NCBI RefSeq assembly: GCF_900168165.1
Contig: NZ_FUYV01000008.1
Span: forward strand, 105,177 to 169,176
DNA from: Alkalitalea saponilacus
Lineage (GTDB): Bacteria > Bacteroidota > Bacteroidia > Bacteroidales > Marinilabiliaceae
Direction: 5' to 3'
DNA length: 64,000 nucleotides
Position 1 is the stretch's first letter, and each line of letters starts with the position of its first letter. This document shows, one piece after another, positions 53,732-62,818 of this stretch. Both the position numbers and the translations under genes were made by a program. The notes beneath the pieces are model-generated. The model saw only the letters and a list, made by a program, of their open reading frames with translations, made no database searches and was not told where the DNA came from.

Positions 53732-55180
53732 TTATTTGGATGATTTGCTGTTAAAGAACTGATACAACAGGCGCACACCAACACCGGTTCCCCCTGTGGG
53801 ACGATAGTCAGTGGCCGCCATGACATAAGCAGGGCCTGCGATATCAAGATGCACCCATGGTGCATCTACAAATTTACCTAAAAATTTCCCGGCACTGATG
53901 GCTCCACCTTCTCTTTCTCCCAGATTTTTAATATCGGCTATATCTGACTTAATGCTTTTGTCGTAATCTTCCCAGAATGGAAACCATACCAGACGCTCGC
54001 ATACTTCGTCACCTGCATTGTTTAACTCATTCTGCACATTTTGGGGTGCTGTTCCCATGGCCACAATTCCGTGAATCCCTATGGCTATGGCGGCATTTCC
54101 TGTTAAAGTGGCCAGATCAATGACCAGTTCGGGGTCGTATTTTTTAGAAAAACTAAGGGCATCGGCCAGAATCAGACGACCTTCAGCATCGGTGTTGATG
54201 ACTTCAACCGTGAGGCCGTTGTGCATTTTTAGAATGTCACCCGGAACGATGGCATGTCCGCCAAGTCGGTTGTCGGTTGCGGGAATTAGTCCGATGACAT
54301 GTACGGGGAGTTCATTAGCTGCCACAGCAGCCATTGTCCCAATTACCGATGCAGCTCCACCCATATCGCATTTCATAGTGTCCAAACTTCCGGGAGGGGT
54401 TTTCAAATTGACACCTCCGGTATCAAACATCACCCCTTTTCCGGCAATCACATACGGTTTCGAATTGACTGCATTTTCCGGCTTCCATTCTAAAACAGAG
54501 AAGGTGGGTGGGTCGATGCTTCCTTTATTTACAGCCAATAGACCACCCATTTTGAGGCTTTCGATTTTTTTCTTGTTAAAAACTTCGGCCTTGAAGCCGA
54601 ATTTTTCGGCATATTCAAGAACCAGCTCGCCAAGCTTTTCAGCATTTAGATAGCCCACAGGTTCATTAACCAAATCACGGGCGAGATATACAGCCTCAAT
54701 TACGCGGGTAAGTTTTGCAATGTCGCACCCTTTTACCTGGGGGCTGACAATTAAGAATTCATAATTTAGCGAGTTTTTTTCGCCCGTTTTATATTTGTTG
54801 AAACTGTATGCGTTAAGTGCTAAACCTTCAGCAAGAGCCAGGGTGAGTGGTGGATTGCTGATTAGATCAATGATTGCAGCCTTCTCATTTTTTTCAGCTT
54901 TCAAACCCGATAGGATTTCTGCGCCTCTGCGGCGCATTCTTTCTTTAATAATTTCAAGGGGTTCATCGGTTGTTGGCTTTACCACGGCCAATATTTGGCT
55001 CAGCCTTTTGATGATCACCAAAGGTGATTTATCCTTTTCGTTTTCCTGATATTTTTTTTCGATGTATTCGATCTCCGTTTCGGAGAACATAAAGTCTTTT
55101 AATTGTTCTGTATTTTGAATTAGAAATATTTTACTGATTTCTTGCGGTACCTCCAGGGTTGCTCTAATTGTAAATGACAT
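53732..55180 (-). CDS. pepA: Leucyl aminopeptidase, M17 family
   Basis: 482 aa from ATG 55180; a GTG at 55219 would overlap the upstream gene. The C-terminal M17 catalytic domain holds the two-zinc site: VIAGKGVMFDTGGVNLK, MKCDMGGAASVIG, and NTDAEGRLILADAL, with HLDIAGPAY near the end. It trims N-terminal residues from peptides in the cytoplasm. The upstream hypothetical gene ends 4 nt before this start, and pdxA follows by 8 nt. Confidence 0.93.
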   Translation of the reverse strand: MSFTIRATLEVPQEISKIFLIQNTEQLKDFMFSETEIEYIEKKYQENEKDKSPLVIIKRLSQILAVVKPTTDEPLEIIKERMRRRGAEILSGLKAEKNEKAAIIDLISNPPLTLALAEGLALNAYSFNKYKTGEKNSLNYEFLIVSPQVKGCDIAKLTRVIEAVYLARDLVNEPVGYLNAEKLGELVLEYAEKFGFKAEVFNKKKIESLKMGGLLAVNKGSIDPPTFSVLEWKPENAVNSKPYVIAGKGVMFDTGGVNLKTPPGSLDTMKCDMGGAASVIGTMAAVAANELPVHVIGLIPATDNRLGGHAIVPGDILKMHNGLTVEVINTDAEGRLILADALSFSKKYDPELVIDLATLTGNAAIAIGIHGIVAMGTAPQNVQNELNNAGDEVCERLVWFPFWEDYDKSIKSDIADIKNLGEREGGAISAGKFLGKFVDAPWVHLDIAGPAYVMAATDYRPTGGTGVGVRLLYQFFNSKSSK

Positions 55181-55184
55181 GTTA

Positions 55185-55565
55185 TTAATCTTTTTTGTCT
55201 TGTTGTCTGAAATATTCACGTATCAGGACTTTCTTTAGTTCCCTGTGAATGATTAGTTCGGTAATGATTTCGGGGTAGGTGTTATTAGGCATATCCATCT
55301 CATATTGTCGAATCTGGTTGTTGTCAATGTCAATTCTGTACATTAAGCCCAGGAATCTTGAATGGTTATTGGCAAGCATATCTGAGACATGACCGACCAT
55401 TTGTTGTGACAATTCCAAATAGAAATTACCTGTATTGCCGGAAAAACTTATATCCAGATTGAACTCCCCAAAGTCTTTAATGATCTGAGCGGCAGTTTCC
55501 CTGATTAAATCATCCCGGGAGGCAGCTGATTTAAGATGTTGCTTGGTAATGGCCGGCAGTTCCAT
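55185..55565 (-). CDS. Conserved hypothetical protein
   Basis: 126 aa from ATG 55565; a TTG one codon earlier is unlikely. Its ATG shares a base with the stop codon of the DUF4837 gene, and its end lies 4 nt before pepA. Predicted mixed alpha/beta; no signal peptide, no membrane segment and no known motif. Features: RDDLIRETAAQIIKDFGEF, an Asp-rich MYRIDIDNNQIRQYEMDMP, and a basic C-terminal helix. I do not recognise the family. The tight coupling on both sides argues it is a real gene. Confidence 0.65.
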   Translation of the reverse strand: MELPAITKQHLKSAASRDDLIRETAAQIIKDFGEFNLDISFSGNTGNFYLELSQQMVGHVSDMLANNHSRFLGLMYRIDIDNNQIRQYEMDMPNNTYPEIITELIIHRELKKVLIREYFRQQDKKD

Positions 55566-56596
55566 CAAGACTCGGTTTCCGTGTTTTGCGTTATGTTGGC
55601 GGGAAATTTAACCGTATAGCTTATAGCCTCAAGTTGCCAAACCAGGTTTCGTTTTTTGGGTTCGTTGGGTAGAAAAACATAGCCATCGGTAACCACAACG
55701 CGATTATTTGCAACATCATGATGTGCATAGAGAACGAAAGGTCCTCCCATCAAATCTCCCACCACTTTCCAAAGCCCTCTAAGCTCCACTGCCTGATGGT
55801 CATTAAGCGTAAATCGTTTGTAAGTGATTGGAATATCATGTTCAGTGCTCATAAATGAACCCTGGTGATGACCGGGAACATTGGCACGCAATAAAGAGTC
55901 TCTTTTGTTGAGAATTAATTCACGAGAGAGAGATGATTCGTCTTTATAATCAAAAGACCAGATGAACAGTCCCTGACTGGAAATATTAGTTTCGTGTGAC
56001 ATCCAGGAGAAATCATCCTGGCTGTTGTTTTTCCTGAAAGTATTGGGGATGATGATATCGATGTCCCATTTTCTTCTTACCTCTTCGGTTAAATCTGCAT
56101 TCGGATAATTTCTGAAATAACTGATGCTTCGCTGTCGCTCAGCACGCAGGAAAAATCCAAGGATACGCAATTCATTTTCATCCAGAATTTCAAGGAATTT
56201 CTCCGGGGTTCTAGCATTGACATGAACCATATACTGGCCTCTTGCCCAGGTTGTTTCAGAAAAGAAACGAACCCCTTCGGTATCTACATCTGGTCCAATG
56301 TTGGTGATTAGCAGATTGCGAAATGTTCGCATGTTATCACTAAATGCTCTGTGCGGAGTCATTGATAAGGTGAAAATGGATTCCACCTGTGGAAGTCCTT
56401 CTATAGGTTGTCTGAGGATATACTGTAACTGTTCTCCCGGTTCACTGTTTCTCCACCTGTCATCCATTACAACAAGGACTTCTCCCATGCTCCCGGTGAT
56501 GTTTGGCTTGTGAAATGAGCCATCCTTACAACCTGAATAAATAATAGCTAGTGCAGCGATTATGAATAGATGTAATATTTTCATGCGGTACTTCAT
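55565..56596 (-). CDS. DUF4837 family lipoprotein
   Basis: 343 aa. Lipoprotein signal with IYSGC and Cys23. GSMGEVLVVMDDRWRNSEPGEQL after it and MTPHRAFSDNMRTFRNLLITNI are the DUF4837 pattern, followed by VRRKWDIDIIIPNTFRKNN and GLWKVVGDLMGGPFVLYA. Found across Bacteroidota with unknown function, and expected in the periplasm. It shares a 1-nt start/stop overlap with the next gene. A terminator from the upstream mltD gene separates it, so it opens the pepA-pdxA unit. Confidence 0.85.
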   Translation of the reverse strand: MKYRMKILHLFIIAALAIIYSGCKDGSFHKPNITGSMGEVLVVMDDRWRNSEPGEQLQYILRQPIEGLPQVESIFTLSMTPHRAFSDNMRTFRNLLITNIGPDVDTEGVRFFSETTWARGQYMVHVNARTPEKFLEILDENELRILGFFLRAERQRSISYFRNYPNADLTEEVRRKWDIDIIIPNTFRKNNSQDDFSWMSHETNISSQGLFIWSFDYKDESSLSRELILNKRDSLLRANVPGHHQGSFMSTEHDIPITYKRFTLNDHQAVELRGLWKVVGDLMGGPFVLYAHHDVANNRVVVTDGYVFLPNEPKKRNLVWQLEAISYTVKFPANITQNTETES

Positions 56597-56624
56597 TTTA
56601 GTGATTATCTATCTGGCAATATAC

Positions 56625-56655
56625 AAAAAAAATACCATTAATTATGAATGGTATT
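56625..56655 (-). terminator. Terminator of the lytic transglycosylase gene
   Basis: A 9-bp stem (AATACCATT at 56631-56639 with AATGGTATT at 56647-56655), 7-nt loop, and an A-run at 56625-56630 that is a T-run on the minus strand. AT-rich stem, so moderate strength. Confidence 0.65.
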
Positions 56656-56718
56656 TTTGTGATGTCATTTGTTTCAGAGGTTTAAATGTTAGTTGTTTAG
56701 GTGGATGCGTGCAGATTG

Positions 56719-57876
56719 TTAATTAGCTAACAAAGGGTACTCTTTATTAACAAAGAAAAATGGGTTTTCCTCTGGCTGATACCAGATGACTAGTTGTTGC
56801 CCTGCATAAAGATTCCGGGAAGTTAAGTTATTCCATTTCATAATGTCTTCCACCCTGACTCTGTAACTCATGGCAATGCGATGGAAAAACTCTCCCCTTT
56901 GAACAGTATGCCGGGTCATTTTTTTATTATAATTAAAACCAAAGGGACGCAGGGCTTCCACTGGAGGACTAACTTCTCTGATCAGACTACTTCTGTTTTC
57001 AATGAAATGAATCACCTTGTCTTTGGGGATTACAATTTGAACAGGCCTTTCTGCTACGGGGATAAAATCTTTTGAATATACAGGATTCAGCAATCGAATC
57101 ATTTCAATGGGGATATCAATAAACACACTCAATTGCTTGAATGATATGCTGAAATCCAGATTTACAAAACCAAGGTCGTCGTATGTAAAAGGAGGGTTCT
57201 TTGGAGTAATGCCGTATTCAGGATAGTAATTCATGGCATAATTTACGGCGATAAATGCCGGTATGTAACCTTGTGTTTCAACCGGTAGATATGGCCTGAT
57301 ATCCCAATAGTCGGTTTTGCCTCCTGATTTTTCAATGGCCTCTTTTACTGCAGCAATACCTCCGTTGTATGCCGCCAGAACCAAATTCCAGTCGTGAAAA
57401 TTATCATATAGGTATTTCAGGTATCTGCATGCTGCTTCGGTGGATTTAACCGGATCAGCTCTTTCGTCAATGTAGGAGGTCACCTGCATATCAAATAGAC
57501 GTGACGCCTGAAAAAGAAACTGCCATAAACCTTTTGCCCCGGAAGTTGACCTTGCTCTGGGCTCGAGGGCTGATTCTACTACGGCAAGATATTTAAGTTC
57601 CAGAGGAAGTCCCATTTTGTCAAGGTATTCCTCAAATAAAGGGAAGTATAGTTCTGACCTACCAATGATTCCTGCAAGATGATCACTTCTTCTTACCGTG
57701 TAAACATCAATATATGCCTGCACAGAGCTGTTGTAAACCAAAGGCATAGGTGTCAGGGCATCCAGAATCTCCAGTCTGCTTTCAATTATTGAAGCTGATA
57801 GTTTGTGGTTTTCTTCAGGTTTTAGAATAGCCGGATGAATAAATAACAGAAGAAGAGAAACAAAAAGATACTTCAT
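56719..57876 (-). CDS. Membrane-bound lytic murein transglycosylase, MltD-like
   Basis: 385 aa with a signal peptide (about 1-19). The SLT (GH23) domain holds catalytic Glu101 in AVVESALEPRARSTSGAKGLWQF, then TEAACRYLKYLYDNFHDWNLVLAAYNGGIAAV, and ETQGYIPAFIAVNYAMNYYP. A LysM domain ends the protein (about 313-360; HTVQRGEFFHRIAMSYRV). It cleaves peptidoglycan to 1,6-anhydromuramic products in the periplasm. Organisation matches MltD with a single LysM instead of two or more. Confidence 0.92.
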   Translation of the reverse strand: MKYLFVSLLLLFIHPAILKPEENHKLSASIIESRLEILDALTPMPLVYNSSVQAYIDVYTVRRSDHLAGIIGRSELYFPLFEEYLDKMGLPLELKYLAVVESALEPRARSTSGAKGLWQFLFQASRLFDMQVTSYIDERADPVKSTEAACRYLKYLYDNFHDWNLVLAAYNGGIAAVKEAIEKSGGKTDYWDIRPYLPVETQGYIPAFIAVNYAMNYYPEYGITPKNPPFTYDDLGFVNLDFSISFKQLSVFIDIPIEMIRLLNPVYSKDFIPVAERPVQIVIPKDKVIHFIENRSSLIREVSPPVEALRPFGFNYNKKMTRHTVQRGEFFHRIAMSYRVRVEDIMKWNNLTSRNLYAGQQLVIWYQPEENPFFFVNKEYPLLAN

Positions 57877-58119
57877 ATTAATTTTCTAACTTGTGTTTTA
57901 CATCTCTGGATTTCTGTTGTTTACAGATTCTGCATACAATCCCGTTTGAAATATTCATTGAATATTTCTGAAAGCGAAAGTAAGCACCACGTATAATGAA
58001 TTTATCTGATGTGGGTGTTTATAATTACAAAGTCCACAAAGAATCGACCGATTGTTGGTTATTTTGCTGAGATCTTCGGAACTTTTTATAAACTCTGGAT
58101 GCCAATTTCTCATCTGGAA

Positions 58120-58332
58120 TCAATCCTTTAGTGCATCCGGGTTCTCTTTGCTGTTTTTATCGTTGTCCTCGTCCTTTTCGTTACGGGCTTTTTTAAACTC
58201 CTTCATTCCTTGCCCAAGTCCTTTCATTAGTTCAGGGATTTTACGGCCACCAAAAAGAAGCACAACTATCAGAATGATAACAATAAGTTCCCATCCGCCG
58301 GGCATGCCTAATAAAAATAATTGCGATGTCAT
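58120..58332 (-). CDS. tatA: Twin-arginine translocase subunit TatA
   Basis: 70 aa. One N-terminal membrane helix (about 13-27, [15 protein letters not shown]), the hinge [23 protein letters not shown], and an acidic, Asp/Asn/Lys-rich disordered tail. TatA forms the channel that exports folded proteins with the TatBC receptor. No tatC is in the window. It follows rseP by 40 nt. Confidence 0.92.
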   Translation of the reverse strand: MTSQLFLLGMPGGWELIVIILIVVLLFGGRKIPELMKGLGQGMKEFKKARNEKDEDNDKNSKENPDALKD

Positions 58333-58372
58333 AGATATTGATTTTATTTAGGTTTCAAATTTAAACAATTTT

Positions 58373-59692
58373 TTAATTGAAGATGTACCGGTATATATCA
58401 TTCCCATTTGCATATAAGAGAAGTGATAATAATAGTATCATACCGGTCATTTGCGCGTACTCCATAAACTTTTCGCTGGGTTTTCGGCGGGTAATAATTT
58501 CATAAATCAAAAAGAGAACATGACCTCCATCCAGTGCGGGGATTGGCAATATGTTCATAAAAGCGAGGATGATTGACAGAAATGCTGTCATAAACCAAAA
58601 GTTTTGCCAGTCCCATGATGGGGCAAAAAGGCTTCCAATGGTTCCAAAACCTCCAATTTGTCTGGCTCCTTCACGGGTAAATACCAGTCGGAATTGACGT
58701 ACATAATTTTTTAACGTACTTACACCTTTGTTAATTCCTGCCGGCAGTGCTTCAAAGAAACCATAATTGATTTGGGTATATCCAAATATTGCTTGAGGAG
58801 TTTTAGGGAAAAAACCAATTTTCCCATCTTCTGTTACCTGAACCGGTAAATGCAGGAGTTCCTGATCGCGGTAGAGACTGATAATGGCTTCGCTATCTTT
58901 TCTGTTGTTTAATTCTTCGGCGAACTCTTTAAAAAATATAGTTTTGTTATTGTCTACGGCGACTATGCTGTCGCCAGGCTTTAACCCGGCTTTATAGGCA
59001 TTGCTGCCTGATTGCAGCCTGTCTACAATAACCGGCAACCGGAATTCGGCAAGTACTCTTACCTCGTCAGCCATCAGCCTTTGTTTAAATTCCGGTGGAA
59101 TGGGCAGGGTCATAACCGAGTCATTCCTTTCAATGGTCAGGGACTTTACGTTGTCCAGCAAAATGTGCGCTGCAACTCTGTTAATGGTCGTAATTTGAAT
59201 GGTGTCGGCCATTAATACCCGATCTCCATCCTGTACTCCAATTTCATGAGCAATTGGATGGAAGTTAAAGCCATACTTCGCATTCTCAGCGGGGATGTAG
59301 CTTTCACCCCATTTAAAGAGAATCATCCAGAAAATAACAATGGCGGTAAGAAAGTTTACCAATACTCCTCCAACCATAATCAAAAGCCTTTGCCATGCCG
59401 GCTTAGAGCGAAACTCGTGTGGTTGTGGTGGTTGGCTCAGCTGCTCCTTGTCCATTGATTCATCAATCATTCCGGATATCTTTACATATCCTCCAAGAGG
59501 TAGCCAACCAATCCCATACTCTGTATCACCTTTTTTAAATTTGAATAATGAAAACCATGGATCAAAAAAGAGATAAAACTTCTCAACACGCGTATTGAAT
59601 AAACGAGCAAAGAAATAGTGACCAAATTCATGAAGAATGACCAATATGGAGAGGCTTAGGATGAGCTGAAGTGTTTTAATTAAAATTTCCAT
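58373..59692 (-). CDS. rseP: Site-2 protease RseP (RIP metalloprotease)
   Basis: 439 aa intramembrane zinc protease that cuts membrane-tethered regulators. HEFGH at 21-25 gives the zinc ligands His21, His25 and catalytic Glu22. A PDZ domain lies around 205-290 (SGSNAYKAGLKPGDSIVAVDN), and MNILPIPALDGGHVLF gives the third ligand Asp. Three to four membrane helices. The neighbour dxr upstream is a common arrangement. A consensus TATCTTTG box stands 165 nt upstream. Confidence 0.95.
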   Translation of the reverse strand: MEILIKTLQLILSLSILVILHEFGHYFFARLFNTRVEKFYLFFDPWFSLFKFKKGDTEYGIGWLPLGGYVKISGMIDESMDKEQLSQPPQPHEFRSKPAWQRLLIMVGGVLVNFLTAIVIFWMILFKWGESYIPAENAKYGFNFHPIAHEIGVQDGDRVLMADTIQITTINRVAAHILLDNVKSLTIERNDSVMTLPIPPEFKQRLMADEVRVLAEFRLPVIVDRLQSGSNAYKAGLKPGDSIVAVDNNKTIFFKEFAEELNNRKDSEAIISLYRDQELLHLPVQVTEDGKIGFFPKTPQAIFGYTQINYGFFEALPAGINKGVSTLKNYVRQFRLVFTREGARQIGGFGTIGSLFAPSWDWQNFWFMTAFLSIILAFMNILPIPALDGGHVLFLIYEIITRRKPSEKFMEYAQMTGMILLLSLLLYANGNDIYRYIFN

Positions 59693-59856
59693 TAAATTCT
59701 ATTTATTTTAATTTATAGTAGCTCGTTTTACTTTCTGACCTTATGGTATAGTTATTATCTCAATGCTTTTCAATGCAGTGTGTAAATGACTGAAATCCAT
59801 GGCTTTGATTATCTGTCAAGTCAGATTTTCTAAAAGTTAAACGATCTATCGACTGA

Positions 59857-59864
59857 CAAAGATA
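59857..59864 (-). promoter_or_regulatory. Candidate -7 element for rseP
   Basis: CAAAGATA on the plus strand, read TATCTTTG on the minus strand, the preferred form of the Bacteroidota -7 box. No -33 TTG partner at 19-21 nt. If real, it gives rseP-tatA a promoter separate from dxr. Confidence 0.4.
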
Positions 59865-59933
59865 TTCTTTTTCTAATTATCTTCATTGTTTTGGGGGATA
59901 GATGTGTACCAATCAGGTATTGTGCCTGAATAG

Positions 59934-61085
59934 TTATTTTATCATTTCTGCAGCAATTCTTCTGGCTTCCGCATCTGTTTCAAGATAATCCTGAAACATT
60001 GGCCTATCAATAAAAGTGCTTTTTTCAATGGTTTTTTCAATGATGTGCGACATTTGCAGAAAACCTGTACGACCTTTCAGAAAGGCATCAACCACAACTT
60101 CGTTGGCAGCGTTTAACACACAAGGAGCATTACCTCCTTGTCGCATGGCCTCGTACGCCAGTGAAAGGTTTTTAAAGACATGCACGTCGGCTTTTTCAAA
60201 AGTAAGTGACGGGTAATCGGAAAAATTAAATCTGGGAAAATTGTTTTCAATTCGTCTTGGGAATGCCATGGCGTACTGAATTGGTAGCCGCATATCGGGC
60301 AATCCCATTTGTGCTTTAATGGAACCATCAGTAAACTGTACCATACTGTGAATGATTGATTGAGGGTGTACTACGATCTCAATTTGATCGGGTTGAAGAT
60401 TGAAGAGCCATCTGGCTTCAATGGCTTCCAAACCTTTATTCATTAACGAGGCAGAATCAATGGTTATTTTATCACCCATTTTCCAATTGGGATGATTCAA
60501 AGCCTGGCATTTGGTCACTTTCTTCAGGAAATCTACACTTTTACCCCTGAAGGGGCCACCTGAGGCGGTCAGCATTATTTTTTCAATGATATTTCCTTTT
60601 TCACCCTGTAAACATTGGAAAATTGCTGAATGTTCAGAGTCGACAGGGATAACAGGGATCTGTTTTTTGGCGGCAAGCTCCATGATTAAGTCCCCGGCTA
60701 CAACAAGTGTCTCTTTATTCGCCAGTGCAACCGGGATTCCTGCTTCAACTGCTCTTATGGTTGGTAGTAGGCCGGAAAACCCAACCATGGATGTAAGCAC
60801 CATATCTATGGTTGACATAGCTGCTACTTGTTCAATGGCTTGTTCTCCTGCATAAATCTTAATGGATTCGTTGCTGAGAGCTGATTTTAAATCATCGTAT
60901 TTTTCTTTGTTGCCAATAACTACTACATTGGGTTGATATTCTTTGGCTTGATTTGCCAGAAGTTCGACATTGTTGTTGGCAGTAAGCACTTCAATGGAAA
61001 AGAGTTCAGGATGGGTTTTAATTACCTCCAGAGCCTGTGTCCCTATAGATCCGGTTGAACCCAATATGGCAATACGTTTTTGCAT
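59934..61085 (-). CDS. dxr: 1-deoxy-D-xylulose 5-phosphate reductoisomerase
   Basis: 383 aa NADPH-dependent enzyme making MEP in isoprenoid synthesis. NADPH-binding GSTGSIGTQALEVI at 9-22, ALANKETLVVAG near 123, the metal site PVDSEHSAIFQCLQG near 147, LTASGGPFRG, and HPNWKMGDKITIDSASLMNKGLE are all present. The B6 pathway enzyme PdxA at 53 kb draws on the same DXP precursor. It starts 42 nt after the M23 peptidase gene. Confidence 0.97.
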   Translation of the reverse strand: MQKRIAILGSTGSIGTQALEVIKTHPELFSIEVLTANNNVELLANQAKEYQPNVVVIGNKEKYDDLKSALSNESIKIYAGEQAIEQVAAMSTIDMVLTSMVGFSGLLPTIRAVEAGIPVALANKETLVVAGDLIMELAAKKQIPVIPVDSEHSAIFQCLQGEKGNIIEKIMLTASGGPFRGKSVDFLKKVTKCQALNHPNWKMGDKITIDSASLMNKGLEAIEARWLFNLQPDQIEIVVHPQSIIHSMVQFTDGSIKAQMGLPDMRLPIQYAMAFPRRIENNFPRFNFSDYPSLTFEKADVHVFKNLSLAYEAMRQGGNAPCVLNAANEVVVDAFLKGRTGFLQMSHIIEKTIEKSTFIDRPMFQDYLETDAEARRIAAEMIK

Positions 61086-61127
61086 GCAGCTTTGCTTGTT
61101 TTGGTTTAGTATTTATAAATGGAATGA

Positions 61128-62009
61128 TTAAAACGAGATGTAATCCACAGGATTCAAAGGGGTTCCGTTGTACCATAGCTCAAAGTGAAGATGCGGGCCG
61201 GTGGTCAATTCTCCCGTGTTGCCAATTCGGGCAATGGCTTCCCCTGCTTTTACTGTTTGTCCAACTTCCTTTAGAAGGGTTTCATTATGCTTGTAAATCG
61301 ATAGAATGTTATTGGGATGCTGTATCTGGATAACGTAACCAGTCTCAACTGTCCAACCGGAGAATACAACCATCCCATCCATGATGGCTGACACACGTGT
61401 ACCGGGAGCTGCAACGATGTCAACACCATAGTGACCCTGAGTTTCCATAAAGCTGTTAACAATCATACCTTTTATTGGACTGACAAAGAAAGTACTCTCC
61501 AATGCTATTGCTCGGCTAGTTGGCTGTTGCATAGATAGATTAAACCGTTCCTCCCGTTCAACTTGTCTTCTGAAAAGTGAGTCAGCCTCCGACCTTGAAA
61601 AGTCAATGGGCATATTGGGATCTGATGCTGCCAAAGATGGTTCATCTTCAGGAGATGCAAGCTGTTCGGGAATATCTCCTCTTAAAATGGTTTGGAAGTT
61701 TTGTATAAAGCGATCACGCTTCTCTAATTCAACGATCAGCGAGTCGACCCTTTGGGCATTACGAACAATCAATAGTCTTTGGTTCGCATCGGGATAGCCA
61801 GGTATGTAGTCTCTTAAGCTTGTGAAGGCAATAAGAATAGTGACCAAAATAACAAGCAACACACCAAAAGTCCCAACTATTGTAAATACATTTAGTCGAG
61901 ATAACTTTACTACAAAAACCTCCTCGTACGTTTGCTCATTAAAGATGGCCAGCCTGTATTTGCTCCTTAATTTCTTAAGAAGTGATTTTTTCTTTTTGTT
62001 TGTTCCCAT
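61128..62009 (-). CDS. M23 family metallopeptidase with membrane anchor
   Basis: 293 aa. A Lys-rich cytoplasmic N-terminus and one membrane helix (about 40-65) are followed by a coiled-coil linker and the LytM domain. The zinc site is given by HYGVDI and HLHFELW, and the fold by the Gly-rich strand patterns between. It either cleaves peptidoglycan cross-links or activates amidases. Homologues with this layout sit next to dxr or alaS in many Bacteroidota. A promoter candidate TTG-N21-TAAATTTG lies just upstream. Confidence 0.92.
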   Translation of the reverse strand: MGTNKKKKSLLKKLRSKYRLAIFNEQTYEEVFVVKLSRLNVFTIVGTFGVLLVILVTILIAFTSLRDYIPGYPDANQRLLIVRNAQRVDSLIVELEKRDRFIQNFQTILRGDIPEQLASPEDEPSLAASDPNMPIDFSRSEADSLFRRQVEREERFNLSMQQPTSRAIALESTFFVSPIKGMIVNSFMETQGHYGVDIVAAPGTRVSAIMDGMVVFSGWTVETGYVIQIQHPNNILSIYKHNETLLKEVGQTVKAGEAIARIGNTGELTTGPHLHFELWYNGTPLNPVDYISF

Positions 62010-62030
62010 TTTTGCTCATTAAAAGAACAA

Positions 62031-62062
62031 CAAATTTAAAAAATATTAATTAAGGAGAGCAA
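62031..62062 (-). promoter_or_regulatory. Candidate promoter for the M23 peptidase-dxr unit
   Basis: On the minus strand TTG (62062-62060), 21 nt, then TAAATTTG (62038-62031). The ATG is at 62009. Box and spacing fit the consensus, in an AT-rich setting where chance matches are frequent. Confidence 0.4.
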
Positions 62063-62321
62063 TATGTGAAAGGTATTCTGGTTTATTTCCAATGACTGTG
62101 ATTTAATGAGTTTGTTTTATCCGGTAGAGGTTGAAATGATATCCTGAAGTTGAGGTGTTTTCTTCAGAGTTTTTTGATAGACTTATGCTGTTGTTACTGT
62201 TTTGTTAGATCAAACATCTTTTATTTTTGTAATTACAAAAATATTTGTGTGTGTAAATGTCAAATATTCAATAGGTATGGGTGATTTGGAAAAGAAGGGG
62301 CGAAAAAAAACAAGAAGCATG
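62063..62321. other. Intergenic stretch before the tRNA promoter, no gene
   Basis: 259 nt between the divergent M23 peptidase gene and tRNA-fMet promoter. AT-rich. A 67-codon frame that crosses it has no start signal or recognisable product. I see no structured element. Confidence 0.4.
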
Positions 62322-62352
62322 TTGTTTTATCTGAATATAACCTCTATATTTG
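62322..62352 (+). promoter_or_regulatory. Promoter of the initiator tRNA gene
   Basis: TTG at 62322-62324, 20-nt spacer, TATATTTG at 62345-62352. Predicted start near 62359, leaving about 70 nt of precursor 5' of the tRNA. Good consensus match. Confidence 0.55.
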
Positions 62353-62430
62353 CAACCGCAAAAGGCAAGAGGGTTGGTAACGTTCCAATCATCTCTAAAG
62401 ATTAAGAACAAATTTTTTGTAAAAATATAT

Positions 62431-62503
<73 letters not shown>

Positions 62504-62511
62504 CTAAGAGA

Positions 62512-62542
62512 GGGTTGTTGGTTTTATCAACAACCCTTTTTT
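62512..62542 (+). terminator. Terminator of tRNA-fMet
   Basis: A perfect 9-bp stem GGGTTGTTG/CAACAACCC (62512-62520 with 62528-62536), 7-nt loop, then six T. Confidence 0.88.
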
Positions 62543-62818
62543 CTTTACGTTAGCAATAGTATCTCCTCCGCTTTTATAATTCATTATTATCAAGTCTAAT
62601 TTATCAATTCTCTTATATTACAGCCAGCTACGAAAAGTTTTTGATGGATTGTTTAGCGAATTTCTTATATTATAAAACTGAAGAAAAAAGCAAATGTCTT
62701 ATAGGTCATTTAAATATATAAATGTGTAAATTGGATATCGTTAAGTAAATCAGATGATAGCCATTTATTTACTTCATATCTCTTATATACATTGAAAATT
62801 AATCAAAACACTGAAATT

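Noticed and set aside
62202..62405. 67-codon frame upstream of the tRNA
   Set aside because: It overlaps the tRNA promoter, has no start signal and no recognisable product.
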